Notes: a model not told the origin generated them from the sequence alone. Shown: positions 1 to 8,382, numbered from the stretch's first letter. The stretch: DNA of 64,000 nt from Streptomyces kronopolitis (GCF_014646275.1 NZ_BMND01000003.1:248001-312000); one strand, 5' to 3'. Made by a program: numbers and translations.

Positions 1-396
1 GCGGGCCTCGGTGAACATCGTGGTGATGATGTCGGTCCACGCCTGGTAGGGCACCAGCGGGTTCTCGCTGAAGGTCGTCTCCACCGCGATGCGGGTGCCG
101 GCCTGCAGCAACGGATCGCTGCGCAGGGCCAGCGCCACCTGGTGGGTGAAGTCGATGGCGTCCTGCAGCCGCGACTCGCTGACCTGTGGCAGAAAAGGAT
201 CGGTCTGCTCCGTGATGACCGCGCGGGCCAGTGCGTCCTTGGACGTGAAATGGAAGTACACGGCGCCCTTGGTGACCCCGGCGCGCTGGATGATCTCTGC
301 CATCGTGGCGGCCTGGTACCCGCGGGTGCCGATGACATGAGCCGCCGCTTCGAGGACGGCCCGTCGGGTGCGCACTGCGCGTTCCTGCTTGACCAC
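1..396 (-). CDS. TetR-family regulator, gamma-butyrolactone-receptor-like (C-terminus beyond window)
   Basis: This is a DNA-binding repressor of the ArpA/ScbR type. The 132 visible residues start VKQERAVRTRRAVLEAA and hold a TetR helix-turn-helix at about residues 27-50, with the diagnostic GVTKGAVYFHF recognition-helix region. The gene runs off the left edge, so most of the ligand-binding domain is missing. The GTG at 396 was chosen because GGAGG lies seven bases upstream; the nearby ATG at 403 is out of frame. It is divergent from the reductase at 589, and an operator-like motif lies in the gap. Family assignment is good. The ligand (butyrolactone, butenolide, or an antibiotic sensed by a pseudo-receptor) cannot be told. 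Confidence 0.85.
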   Translation of the reverse strand, partial: MVKQERAVRTRRAVLEAAAHVIGTRGYQAATMAEIIQRAGVTKGAVYFHFTSKDALARAVITEQTDPFLPQVSESRLQDAIDFTHQVALALRSDPLLQAGTRIAVETTFSENPLVPYQAWTDIITTMFTEAR

Positions 397-485
397 CGAT
401 CATCCTCCGTATGCTCTCTTGGAGTTGTTGTGCCTGAGTGCGACCCGCCGCCCGTGGCCGCGCAGTCTATTTCCGCATCATAAAG

Positions 486-508
486 AAGCCAACCATGCGG
501 TATTGATT
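486..508. promoter_or_regulatory. ARE-like operator between tetR and reductase genes
   Basis: This site contains the core CCAACCATGCGGT, which recurs exactly at the promoter of the second tetR gene (2355-2380). Outer symmetry is weak here, but ACC and GGT flank an ATGC centre as in autoregulatory elements bound by butyrolactone receptors. It sits about 90 bp upstream of both divergent start codons. That one or both receptors bind it is inferred from the shared core and position. Confidence 0.5.
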
Positions 509-588
509 CGCGCCCGCTTCGGTGGCGTGATCCCGCGTCGTGGTCCGGTACGGCACCGAAGAGTGATACGAGCGCGAGGAGCTGTCCG

Positions 589-1617
589 ATGTCCCCCACC
601 GTCGTCCCCGCCATACCGGCCGTCCACCGCGAGGTCCGCCTCGCCGACCAGGCCGAAGGCGAAGTGACGGCAGGTCACTTCATGATCGCCGAGGTCCCGG
701 TGCCGGTCCCCGGGCCGGGGCAGGTACTGGTGCGTACCCGTGTGATGGCGGTGACCGCCGCGATGCGGACGCAGATGACCAAAGTGCCGCTGCCGATGCC
801 GTCATTCGTCCCGGGGCAGGCGCTGTGGGGCGCCGCGGTCGGCGAGGTCGTGGCCGCGCCCGGCGGCGGCTTCACCCCCGGGGAGCTGGTCCACCATCCC
901 TACGGCTGGCGGGAGTTCGCGGCGGTCGACGAGTCGCGCGTGCGGCGGCTCGACCGGGACGCCCTGCCGACGCCCGCCGCGCACCTGTCGCAGGGGGCGA
1001 CCGCCTGGGGCGCGCTGCGCCGGGCCGCGGAGGTGCGCCCGGGGGACACCGTCTTCATCACCGGCGCCGCCGGCGGCGTGGGCAGCCTGGCCGGGCAGCT
1101 CGCGCGCCGGATGGGGGCCGGCCGGGTCGTGGGCAGCACCGGCTCGGAGCGCAAGGCGGCCCGGCTGCGCGCCGAGTTGGGGTACGACGACACCATCGTG
1201 CGCGGCGCCGGGCCGATCGAACGCCAGCTGCGCCGGGCCGCGCCGGGCGGGATCGACGTGCTGCTGGACACCGTGGGCGGCGAGCAGCTCCCGGCGGCGC
1301 TGGCGGTGGCTCGTCCCGACGCGCGGTTCGCACTCGTCGGCGCGCTCTCCAGCCAGTTGGGCGGCAGCGGCGGCGCCCTCACCCCGCTGGAGCTGGACAC
1401 CGGGCTGATCATCACGCGCCGGGTCACGCTGCGCGGCTTCGGGCTGCACGCGCACCCGGACCTGCCGCGGGAGTGGACCGAGGAGTTCGGGCGGGGGCTG
1501 CGGGACGGCTCGCTGAGCTTCCCGCACACCCTTCTCCAGGGGATCGAACAGGCGCCGCAGGCGCTGTGCGAACTCACACAGGGGCGTCATATCGGGGCCG
1601 TACTGGTCGAGTTGTAA
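589..1617 (+). CDS. MDR-superfamily NAD(P)H-dependent oxidoreductase
   Basis: A 342-residue medium-chain dehydrogenase/reductase without the structural-zinc cysteines, closest to the prostaglandin-reductase / CurA-like 2-alkenal reductase group. These enzymes reduce activated C=C or related carbonyl substrates with NAD(P)H. The Rossmann motif ITGAAGGVGSLAGQLARR lies near residues 158-175, followed by a basic GSTGSERKA stretch consistent with NADPH. GAGGAG lies seven bases before the ATG. The gene is divergent from one receptor-like tetR and convergent with another. Reductases do occur in butyrolactone loci, so a role in making or altering the signal is possible but unproven. The substrate is unknown. 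Confidence 0.85.
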   Translation: MSPTVVPAIPAVHREVRLADQAEGEVTAGHFMIAEVPVPVPGPGQVLVRTRVMAVTAAMRTQMTKVPLPMPSFVPGQALWGAAVGEVVAAPGGGFTPGELVHHPYGWREFAAVDESRVRRLDRDALPTPAAHLSQGATAWGALRRAAEVRPGDTVFITGAAGGVGSLAGQLARRMGAGRVVGSTGSERKAARLRAELGYDDTIVRGAGPIERQLRRAAPGGIDVLLDTVGGEQLPAALAVARPDARFALVGALSSQLGGSGGALTPLELDTGLIITRRVTLRGFGLHAHPDLPREWTEEFGRGLRDGSLSFPHTLLQGIEQAPQALCELTQGRHIGAVLVEL

Positions 1618-1671
1618 GGGCGGGAGCGACGGGCGGGGCGCTGCTGACCGGGCCGGCGGCGCGGCTCCCGG

Positions 1672-2304
1672 TCAGCCGGCCGCCGGGAGCTGCGCGGGCG
1701 CCGGGATGCCCGCGGCGATCCGGGCCGGCGCGGTCGGCAGCAGGCCCCACATGCCGACGATCGACTCCTCCTCCCACCACGTCCCGTCCTCGCTCCCCAG
1801 GTGCAGCAGACCCACCACGAGCGAGGTCAACAGCTGGGCCGTCCGGCGCGGTTCGGTGTCCGACGCGTGCGAGCCGGCCGGACCGCACGGCCCGCAGGTC
1901 ACCGCCTTGTCGAGGAAGAGCGCGTACCAGCGCTGCTCCAGGGCGTAGATGCCGAGCCCCGGCGCGGTCTCCGGCCGCAGCCGCAGTCCGGCGCGCAGCA
2001 CGGCGTCCGTGCGCACCCGGCCGAACAGTTCGACGGTGAAGTCCCGTACGGCGGTGGTCAGGGGCTGCGGGGAGCGGGTGAAGGCCTCCTCCACCTCCTG
2101 GAGGGTGGCGAGCGCGGCGTCCCGCACCGCGAGGGTGAGGTCGTCCTTGGACGTGAAGTGGAAGTAGAGGGCACCTTTGCTCAGCCGGGCCCGCCGGCTG
2201 ATCTCGACCATGCCCGCTGCGGGAACCCCCTTCTCCAGGAAGGTCTCTGCGGCCGAGCGGATGAGTGCCTGGCGGCTCTGGATGGCGCGATGCTGGGTGG
2301 GCAC
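1672..2304 (-). CDS. TetR-family regulator, gamma-butyrolactone-receptor-like
   Basis: A full-length 210-residue repressor. The N-terminus MPTQHRAIQSRQALIRSAAE leads into a TetR helix-turn-helix whose recognition region RLSKGALYFHFTSKDDLTLA is typical of ArpA/ScbR/BarA proteins. The C-terminal part has the long helical ligand-binding region with conserved tryptophans (GTWWEEE near residue 182). It converges with the reductase at 589. Its own promoter holds the operator motif at 2355-2380, suggesting autorepression. Together with the partial gene at 1-396 it forms a receptor pair, as in systems where a true receptor and a pseudo-receptor regulate each other. Which is which cannot be decided here. 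Confidence 0.88.
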   Translation of the reverse strand: MPTQHRAIQSRQALIRSAAETFLEKGVPAAGMVEISRRARLSKGALYFHFTSKDDLTLAVRDAALATLQEVEEAFTRSPQPLTTAVRDFTVELFGRVRTDAVLRAGLRLRPETAPGLGIYALEQRWYALFLDKAVTCGPCGPAGSHASDTEPRRTAQLLTSLVVGLLHLGSEDGTWWEEESIVGMWGLLPTAPARIAAGIPAPAQLPAAG

Positions 2305-2354
2305 GGTGTCCGTCCCGTCTCTAGTACGGCTGCGAGCTCAGTGCAGTCTACATA

Positions 2355-2380
2355 GAAAACCAACCATGCGGTTCGGTATG
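2355..2380. promoter_or_regulatory. ARE-like operator upstream of second tetR
   Basis: An imperfect palindrome 51 bases upstream of the tetR start at 2304. Arms AAAACCAACC and GGTTCGGTAT flank ATGC, with seven of ten positions complementary. It shares CCAACCATGCGGT exactly with the site at 486-508. The layout fits autoregulatory elements recognised by butyrolactone receptors. Binding is inferred. Confidence 0.6.
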
Positions 2381-2531
2381 CTTCCCCGGATTGGCCGGAA
2401 CTGGCGCTCCCTGACGCGAAGCTGACGCCCGGTCGCCTGTTCGGATCTTCGCGGGCTCAAGGGGTGCGGTGCGTACCCAGTCTGGCCGTGCCGCGCGGCG
2501 TTGTCGACCCGTCAGGAGCGACAACGATGCA

Positions 2532-2560
2532 TTGACAAACAGCGCAGGCGGTTTTTAAAT
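2532..2560 (+). promoter_or_regulatory. Consensus-like housekeeping promoter for the HAD gene
   Basis: TTGACA (2532-2537) and TTAAAT (2555-2560) are separated by exactly 17 bases, close to ideal for the principal sigma factor. Transcription from here would give a leader of about 190 nt before the HAD gene at 2755. The rest of the 2305-2754 gap holds the ARE-like site (2355-2380). It has no other convincing gene; a 40-codon reading frame starting at 2652 has no good ribosome site. Confidence 0.55.
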
Positions 2561-2754
2561 CTCCGAAGGCGGTAAACGGGACGAGGTCTTCCGACGCAGC
2601 CGCCGCGACGGTCGCGTACCGCCCCAGGACAGTGGTGCGCCATGGCGAGACCGCCTCTGCCCACACCAGTCGTCGACCGCAGGCCGCCCGACCAGCCGAG
2701 CCAGCAACGTCACCCGAGCCCCTGCACCCATAGGAATCCGGAAAGGTCTCAGCC

Positions 2755-3519
2755 ATGCGCGTAGCAACGGAAGTCGGCGAACGTCCCGTGAGAGGCGCGC
2801 GGGGCGCCGGCGGTGAAACCATCAGGGCCGCCGTCTTCGATCTGGACGGCACCCTCGCCAACACTCTCCCCGCGATCAGCAAACTTCTCGTCAAGGTCGC
2901 ATCCGAGCAGGGCTGTGCGGTGACCCCGCGGCAGGCCGCCGCCGCGATCGGCAAGCCCCCCGGCCCCGCGTTCGGCCGGTTGCTGGGCCTGCCCGAGGAG
3001 GACGGCCGGGTGCAGGCCGCCATCTCCCGCTACCGCGAGCTGTTCTCCTACGAGGTCCTGTGCCAGGGCCCGCAGCTGCTCTTCCCCGGTGTGACCGCGG
3101 GGTTGTCCGCGCTGCGTGCCCACGGCGTCGAACTCGCCGTCGCCACGTCCAAGACGACCCGCAGCGCCGAGGCGCTCCTCGACGTCATGGGCATCCGCGA
3201 CCTGGTCGGCCCGGTCATCGGCCAGGACATGGTCCGGCGCGGCAAGCCGCACCCGGAGATGGTGCTGCGTGCCGCCGGCCGGCTCGGTGTCGCGACGTGG
3301 CAGAGCGCGTACGTGGGGGACACCGTGGGGGACATGCGGATGGCCGTCACCGCGCGCATGGAGCCGGTCGCGGTGACCTACGGGGTCGGCAAGTTCGGCG
3401 AGCTGGCGGGGGTCGCCGGCACCCGGATGTGCAGCTCCTTCAAGGACGTGGTCTCCGTGATCGCCGCCGCCAGGCCGCGGTCGGGCGTGCCGGTGGGGGC
3501 CCAGCAGCGCCGTCGCTGA
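2755..3519 (+). CDS. HAD-superfamily phosphatase (phosphoglycolate-phosphatase type)
   Basis: A 254-residue HAD subfamily IA hydrolase that should remove phosphate from a small organic phosphate. All four motifs are visible: nucleophile motif VFDLDGT (Asp29, Asp31), motif II ATSK, motif III lysine in GKPHPE, and motif IV GDTVGDM. The first 22 residues are an extra basic/Gly-rich extension. The ATG has GGAAAGG eight bases upstream. It lies beside two butyrolactone-receptor-like genes. Butyrolactone biosynthesis includes a dephosphorylation step, so a role there is a reasonable guess. A generic housekeeping phosphatase is equally possible from sequence alone. Confidence 0.88.
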   Translation: MRVATEVGERPVRGARGAGGETIRAAVFDLDGTLANTLPAISKLLVKVASEQGCAVTPRQAAAAIGKPPGPAFGRLLGLPEEDGRVQAAISRYRELFSYEVLCQGPQLLFPGVTAGLSALRAHGVELAVATSKTTRSAEALLDVMGIRDLVGPVIGQDMVRRGKPHPEMVLRAAGRLGVATWQSAYVGDTVGDMRMAVTARMEPVAVTYGVGKFGELAGVAGTRMCSSFKDVVSVIAAARPRSGVPVGAQQRRR

Positions 3520-3553
3520 GACCGGGGGAGCGGGGGAGGCAGGGGAGGGGGCG

Positions 3554-4402
3554 CTAGGCCCCGGCAGTCAGCTCGTGTGCGTAACGGGCCCCGGCGGTGT
3601 GCAGTTTGGCGTGCAGCAGGCCGAACACCTCCGCCGCGCGGCCGCCCGGCCAGTCCTCCGGCAGGAGGGGAGAGGGCAGTCCGGGATCCGCATAGGGCAG
3701 CTGACGCCAGGCGTCCAGCGCCAGCAGATAGTCACGGTAGGCCGCCTCGGGGGGAACCGGGCGGCGCGGTGACCATCGGCGCAGGACGGGCTCCTGCGCG
3801 GCGAGGAAGGCGCGGTGCGCCGCGGCCACGGCATCGAGGTCCCACCACCGCGCCACCGCGTCGGCCGTGGGGGCGAAGCCGGCGTGGCTGCCGGTGAACA
3901 GGTCGACGTACGGGTCCAGTTGCAGCCGCTCCAGGGTGTGCCGGGTCTCCTCGTAGAGCTGTGCGGGGGCGATCCACACCCCCGGCGCGGCGGTGCCGAA
4001 GCCCAGCCGCGCCAGCCGGGAGCGCAGCAGGTGCCGCTTGTGCCGCTCCTCCTCGGGGACGGAGAAGACGGCCAGCACCCAGCCGTCGGACAGCCGCGCG
4101 GCCGGCCGGCCGAAGATCCGGCGGTCGCCGTCCTCCAGGAGCTGGCGGGCGTCGTCGGACAGTCCGTAGGCCGCCGCCCCGGTGTCCGTCCGGGCGGGGA
4201 CCAGCAGTCCGCGCCGCTTGAGCCGGGAGACCGCGGAGCGCACCGACGGCGGATCGACCCCGAGCGCGCCGAGCAGCCGGATCAGCGCGGCGACCGGCAC
4301 CGGAGCGGCCCGGCCCGTACCACCGGGCTCGCCGCGTCCGTAGGCGCCGTAGAACGTCACGATCAGGGACCGTGGGGTGCGCTGCGTCTGCTGGTCGTTC
4401 AC
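3554..4402 (-). CDS. PaaX-family transcriptional repressor
   Basis: A 282-residue regulator of the PaaX type. It has an N-terminal winged helix (LIVTFYGAYGRG, then a helix region ending SAVSRLKRRGLLVPAR at about residues 15-70), a central domain with WVLAVFSVPEEERHKRH, and the C-terminal PaaX domain. Family members repress phenylacetate or other aromatic-acid catabolic genes and respond to the aryl-CoA intermediate. The GTG start lies 20 bases after the stop of the aryl-CoA ligase on the same strand, so the two are probably co-transcribed. The ligase product is then the likely inducer (inference). Confidence 0.88.
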   Translation of the reverse strand: MNDQQTQRTPRSLIVTFYGAYGRGEPGGTGRAAPVPVAALIRLLGALGVDPPSVRSAVSRLKRRGLLVPARTDTGAAAYGLSDDARQLLEDGDRRIFGRPAARLSDGWVLAVFSVPEEERHKRHLLRSRLARLGFGTAAPGVWIAPAQLYEETRHTLERLQLDPYVDLFTGSHAGFAPTADAVARWWDLDAVAAAHRAFLAAQEPVLRRWSPRRPVPPEAAYRDYLLALDAWRQLPYADPGLPSPLLPEDWPGGRAAEVFGLLHAKLHTAGARYAHELTAGA

Positions 4403-4422
4403 CGGGTCACTCTACGGTCGGC

Positions 4423-6024
4423 CTAGCGGGGGTCGCGCAGCCGGAAGCGCTGGAGCTTGCCGGTGGGGGTGCGGGGCAGGGCGGTGTGGAAGACGATCTC
4501 GCGCGGGCACTTGTAGGGCGCGATCCGGGTCTTGGTGAAGGCGCGCAGGGCCGCCACCGTCGCGTCGTCGGGGGCGACTCCCGCCCGCAGGACGACATGG
4601 GCGACGACCAGCTGTCCGCGGTGCTCGTCGGCCCGGCCGACCACCGCCGCCTCGGTCACATCGGGGTGCCGCAGCAGCGCGTCCTCCACCTCCGGACCCG
4701 CGATGTTGTAGCCGGCCGAGATGATCATGTCGTCCGCGCGGGCGACGTAGCGGAAGTAGCCGTCGGGCTCGCGGACGTAGGTGTCGCCGGTGATGTTCCA
4801 GCCGTCCCGGACGTACTCGGTCTGCCGGGCGTCCGCGAGATAGCGGCAGCCGGTCGGCCCGCGGACGGCCAGCAGCCCCGGTTCGCCGTCCGGTAGCGGG
4901 GTGCCGGCCGCGTCCACCACCCGGGCCTGGAAGCCGGGGACCGGCAGGCCCGTCGTGCCGGGCCGGATCGCCTCGTCGGCGGCCGAGATGAAGATGTGCA
5001 GCAGCTCCGTGGCGCCGATGCCGTTGATGATCCGCAGGCCGGTCGCCTCGTGCCAGGCCTGCCAGGTCGCGGCGGAGAGGTTCTCGCCGGCCGAGACGCA
5101 GCGGCGCAGCGAGGAGACGTCGTGCCCGGCGAGCTTGGGGAGCATCGCGCGATAGGCGGTCGGCGCGGTGAACAGCACCGAGATCCGGTGCGCGGCGATG
5201 TCGCCGAGCAGCCGCTCCGGCCCGCCCCAGTCGGCGAGGTAGGCCGAGGCGCCGGCCCGCAGCGGGAAGATGACCAGCCCGCCGAGACCGAAGGTGAAGC
5301 CCAGCGGCGGGCTGCCGGCGAACACGTCGTCCGGCTCGGGGCGCAGCACCTGCGCCGAGAAGGTGTCCGCGATGGCGAGCACATCGCGGTGGAAGTGCAT
5401 GCAGCCCTTGGGGCGCCCGGTGGTGCCCGAGGTGAAGGCGATCAGCGCGACATCGTCGGCCGCGGTCGGCACCGCCGGATACGGCGCCCCGCCCGGCCGG
5501 GCGAGCCGGCGCAGGTCGTCCGGGCCGTCCCCGCCGAAGGGGGTGATCCGCAGCTCCGGGACGCCCGCCCCGGCGAGATCGTCGACCGCGCGGACATCGC
5601 ACAGCGCGAACCGCACCCGGGCGATGTCGCAGATCGTGGCCAGCTCCTCGGGGCGCTGCGCGGCCAGCACGGTCACCGCCACCGCCCCCGCCTTCATCAC
5701 GGCGAGCCAGCAGGCGGCCAGCCACGGCGTGGTGGGGCCGCGCAGCAGGACGCGGTTGCCGGGCTCCACCCCGAGCGGGCCGGTGAGGGCGTGGGCGATG
5801 GCGTCCACCTGGTCCCGCAGCTCGCCGTACGTCCATACCGGGCCGTCGGCGTCACGGAGCGCGGGCCGGTCGGGGCCGAGCCGGGCGATGGTGGCGTCCA
5901 GCAGCTCGGCGCCGCAGTTCAGGTGGTCGGGATAGCCCAGATCGGTGAGGTGCGGCCACTGGTCGGGCGGTGGCAGCCGGTCGCGCGCGAAGGTGTCGGC
6001 GTGCGCCGAGGGCCGTAGCTCCAT
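4423..6024 (-). CDS. Benzoate/2-aminobenzoate-type aryl-CoA ligase (AMP-forming)
   Basis: A 533-residue ANL-superfamily enzyme that activates an aromatic acid with ATP and CoA. Seen: the phosphate-binding loop IAFTSGTTGRPKGCMHFHRD near residues 170-190, the NGIGATELLHIFISA acyl-substrate/ATP motif, YLADARQTEYVRDGWNITGD, and the C-terminal hinge and catalytic lysine region RTPTGKLQRFRL. The pattern GSPPLGFTFGLGG resembles benzoate-CoA and anthranilate-CoA ligases rather than fatty acyl-CoA ligases. The ATG at 6024 was chosen because AAGGGGG precedes it by eight bases; the frame stays open further upstream but without similarity. It is divergent from the acyl-CoA dehydrogenase and upstream of paaX. 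The exact substrate is unknown. Confidence 0.87.
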   Translation of the reverse strand: MELRPSAHADTFARDRLPPPDQWPHLTDLGYPDHLNCGAELLDATIARLGPDRPALRDADGPVWTYGELRDQVDAIAHALTGPLGVEPGNRVLLRGPTTPWLAACWLAVMKAGAVAVTVLAAQRPEELATICDIARVRFALCDVRAVDDLAGAGVPELRITPFGGDGPDDLRRLARPGGAPYPAVPTAADDVALIAFTSGTTGRPKGCMHFHRDVLAIADTFSAQVLRPEPDDVFAGSPPLGFTFGLGGLVIFPLRAGASAYLADWGGPERLLGDIAAHRISVLFTAPTAYRAMLPKLAGHDVSSLRRCVSAGENLSAATWQAWHEATGLRIINGIGATELLHIFISAADEAIRPGTTGLPVPGFQARVVDAAGTPLPDGEPGLLAVRGPTGCRYLADARQTEYVRDGWNITGDTYVREPDGYFRYVARADDMIISAGYNIAGPEVEDALLRHPDVTEAAVVGRADEHRGQLVVAHVVLRAGVAPDDATVAALRAFTKTRIAPYKCPREIVFHTALPRTPTGKLQRFRLRDPR

Positions 6025-6229
6025 GGCGGGTGCCCCCTTGGGCGGGTGGCCGACGGGCGGCCGGTGGTGGGAGGGGGACTGCAAAGGCCGGTACGGAACC
6101 GGTGGGAAGGCTCGGGGGACTGCTCGTTCCGCGGGTCGGGTACTGCCGTTCGGATCCGTCGTCAGCGTAACGTGTTCGTGACGGCAGTCAACAGACCGCG
6201 ATAGAGGACCGTTACCAGGGAGCCGCCTC

Positions 6230-7363
6230 GTGACCGTATTCGCGCTGGGACCGGATGAGCGCAAATGGTGTGCCGAACTGCGCGCGCTCACCGCGGAGCG
6301 GCTGCGGCCGCTGGCGGAGCAGGGCACCGAGGGCCGGGTCAACCGTCCGCTCGTCGCCGCCCTCGGCGAACTGGGCCTGCTGCGCCGCCTGTTCCCCGCC
6401 GACGGCGCCCTGCGCGCCCTGGACCTGTGCCTGCTGCGGGAGTCCCTCGCCCAGGAGTGCACGGAGGCGGAGACCGCGCTGGCGCTCCAGGGGCTGGGGG
6501 CCTATCCGGTCGTGCAGTCCGGGACGGCGGCGCAGCGGGCGCGGTGGCTGCCGGAGGTCGGCGCGGGCCGGGCGGTCGCGGCCTTCGCGCTCAGCGAGCC
6601 GGGCGCCGGTTCGGACGCCGCGGCGCTGTCGCTCGCCGCCGAGCCGGACGGGCCGGACGGCTGGCGGCTGACCGGCGAGAAGTGCTGGATCTCCAACGCC
6701 CCCGAGGCCGACTTCGCCACGGTCTTCGCCCGCACGGGCGGCGGCGCGGGCGCCCGCGGCGTCACTGCCTTCCTGGTCCCCGCCGACCGTCCCGGACTGA
6801 CCGGCGAGCGCCTGGACATGCTCAGCCCGCACCCCATCGGCACCCTCGTCTTCGACGGCACGCCGGTGACCAGGGCGGACGTCCTGGGTGAGGTGGACGC
6901 GGGGTTCGCCGTGGCGATGGCCACGCTGAACCTCTTCCGGCCCAGCGTGGGCGCCTTCGCGGTCGGCATGGCGCAGGCCGCGCTGGACGCGGCACTGGCA
7001 CACGCCGGCGCGCGCACCGCGTTCGGCGGCCCGCTGAAGGACCTCCAGTCCGTCGGCCACCAGCTCGCCGAGATGGCCACCCGGGTCGAGTCCGCCCGGC
7101 TCCTGGTGTACGCGGCGGCCTCCGCGTACGACACCGGGGCCCCGGACATCGCGCGCCGCTCGGCCATGGCCAAGCTGCTGGCGACCGAGACCGCCCAGTA
7201 CGTCGTCGACGCGGCCGTGCAGATCCACGGGGCCCGCGCGCTGCGCCGCGGCCACCTGCTGGAACACCTCTACCGGGAGGTCCGTGCACCGCGCATCTAC
7301 GAAGGGGCCACGGAGGTGCAGCGCTCGATCATCGCCAAGGAGCTGTACCGGGAACGGAGCTGA
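6230..7363 (+). CDS. Acyl-CoA dehydrogenase
   Basis: A 377-residue flavoprotein dehydrogenase catalysing alpha,beta-desaturation of an acyl-CoA. Features in order: helical N-domain, FAALSEPGAGSD-type FAD motif (here AFALSEPGAGSDAAALS, about residues 118-135), W(I)SNAPEADF middle domain, and the C-terminal IHGARALRRGHLLEHLYREVRAPRIYEGATEVQ signature, of which the last part (YREVR, IYEGATE) carries the usual catalytic-glutamate region. A GTG start with GGGAG upstream was chosen. It is divergent from the aryl-CoA ligase across about 200 bp, so the two may share control by PaaX. Together they suggest activation then oxidation of an aryl-alkyl or alicyclic acid. Confidence 0.9.
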   Translation: MTVFALGPDERKWCAELRALTAERLRPLAEQGTEGRVNRPLVAALGELGLLRRLFPADGALRALDLCLLRESLAQECTEAETALALQGLGAYPVVQSGTAAQRARWLPEVGAGRAVAAFALSEPGAGSDAAALSLAAEPDGPDGWRLTGEKCWISNAPEADFATVFARTGGGAGARGVTAFLVPADRPGLTGERLDMLSPHPIGTLVFDGTPVTRADVLGEVDAGFAVAMATLNLFRPSVGAFAVGMAQAALDAALAHAGARTAFGGPLKDLQSVGHQLAEMATRVESARLLVYAAASAYDTGAPDIARRSAMAKLLATETAQYVVDAAVQIHGARALRRGHLLEHLYREVRAPRIYEGATEVQRSIIAKELYRERS

Positions 7364-7422
7364 ACCGCGCGCCCGCTGCGTGCCGGCACCGCCTTCCGGC
7401 CCTGTGACGACCCGGTGAGCGG

Positions 7423-7450
7423 GCCCGTCGGCCGGGGCCGGCCGACGGGC
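7423..7450 (+). terminator. Hairpin terminator after acyl-CoA dehydrogenase
   Basis: A 13-base self-complementary pair, GCCCGTCGGCCGG and CCGGCCGACGGGC, separated by only two bases lies 60 bases after the stop codon. In practice the top of the stem would open to form a loop. There is no U-tract, as is common for Streptomyces. Confidence 0.6.
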
Positions 7451-7508
7451 GGGTGTCAGTGCCGGATGGCAGGCTGAACAGCAGAGAGGATCCGCGAAGG
7501 GAATCGCC

Positions 7509-8315
7509 ATGATCACTACCGACGCCGTCCCCGGCTCCCCCTGCTGGCTCGATCTCGGCGCCCCTGATGTCGAGGTCGCCGCGGCGTTCTACCGAGCCGT
7601 GTTCGGCTGGCGGTCCGCGCCGCAGAGCGGTCAGGAGGCGGGCGGCTACACCCTCTTCCGGCTCGACGGCAGCGCGGTCGGCGCGGTGGGTCCGCTCACC
7701 GAGGACGGCGCCCGCTCCGCCTGGACGCTGTACTTCCACACCCCCGACGCGGACGCCACGGCCAGGGCGGTGGAGCGGGCCGGCGGCACCGTGCGGGTGG
7801 CCCCCGTCGAAGTCGGCGCGGACGACGGCCGGTTCGCCCAGTTCACCGACCCGCAAGGGGCGCAATTCGCCGTCTGGCAGCCCCTGAAGGACCCGGGCCT
7901 CGAAGCCGCGGACATCCCCGGCGCGCTGTGCTGGACCGAGCTGTACACCACCGACGCGGCCGCCGCGCGGGCCTTCTACTCCACCGTGTTCGGCTGGAGC
8001 ACCCGGGACATGCCGCTCCCCGGCGGTGGCGGCGGCACCTACACCCTGCTCACCCCCGCGAACAGCGGCGAGGACCGGACGCACGGCGGCCTCATGGAGG
8101 TCCCGGCCGATTTCCTCGGCCGCGGCGGAACGCCGTACTGGCACCCGGTGTTCGCCTCGCGGGACTGCGATGCCACCGTCGGCCTGGTGACGGGCAACGG
8201 CGGAACCCTGTCGATGGGTCCGGAGACCGCCGAGGGCGTCGGCCGCCTCGCTGTCTGCACGGACCCCGCGGGCGCGGAGTTCGTGGTGCTGACCCCGGAG
8301 GAGACGGCGGGGTGA
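7509..8315 (+). CDS. Two-domain VOC (glyoxalase/bleomycin-resistance fold) protein
   Basis: A 268-residue protein made of two VOC repeats (about residues 8-122 and 135-262). Each opens with a similar motif: CWLDLGAPDVEVAAAFYRAVFGW and CWTELYTTDAAAARAFYSTVFGW (each more than twenty residues in the protein; only the repeated CW-L and AFYxxVFGW pattern matters). Each ends with a DPxGAxFxVW/L motif. It resembles the CFP30B-like actinobacterial family, whose biochemical role is not settled; metal-dependent dioxygenase, lyase and binding functions are all known in VOC proteins. It is monocistronic and follows the hairpin at 7423-7450. Confidence 0.85.
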   Translation: MITTDAVPGSPCWLDLGAPDVEVAAAFYRAVFGWRSAPQSGQEAGGYTLFRLDGSAVGAVGPLTEDGARSAWTLYFHTPDADATARAVERAGGTVRVAPVEVGADDGRFAQFTDPQGAQFAVWQPLKDPGLEAADIPGALCWTELYTTDAAAARAFYSTVFGWSTRDMPLPGGGGGTYTLLTPANSGEDRTHGGLMEVPADFLGRGGTPYWHPVFASRDCDATVGLVTGNGGTLSMGPETAEGVGRLAVCTDPAGAEFVVLTPEETAG

Positions 8316-8382
8316 GCGGGCAGGCCGGGGGAAGAGCGCGGGGCCGGGCCGCAGGCTCCGGGCGGGCGTGGTGCCGGGGCGC

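Noticed and set aside
2652..2774. 40-codon frame in the leader of the HAD gene
   Set aside because: No ribosome site and no similarity; the HAD start has a better site of its own.
4412..5836. Alternative minus-strand frame across the aryl-CoA ligase
   Set aside because: Out of frame with the ligase, whose ATP-binding and C-terminal motifs are complete.
6025..6462. N-terminal extension of the aryl-CoA ligase frame across the divergent promoter
   Set aside because: It would overlap the acyl-CoA dehydrogenase start, lacks similarity, and the ATG at 6024 has a good ribosome site.
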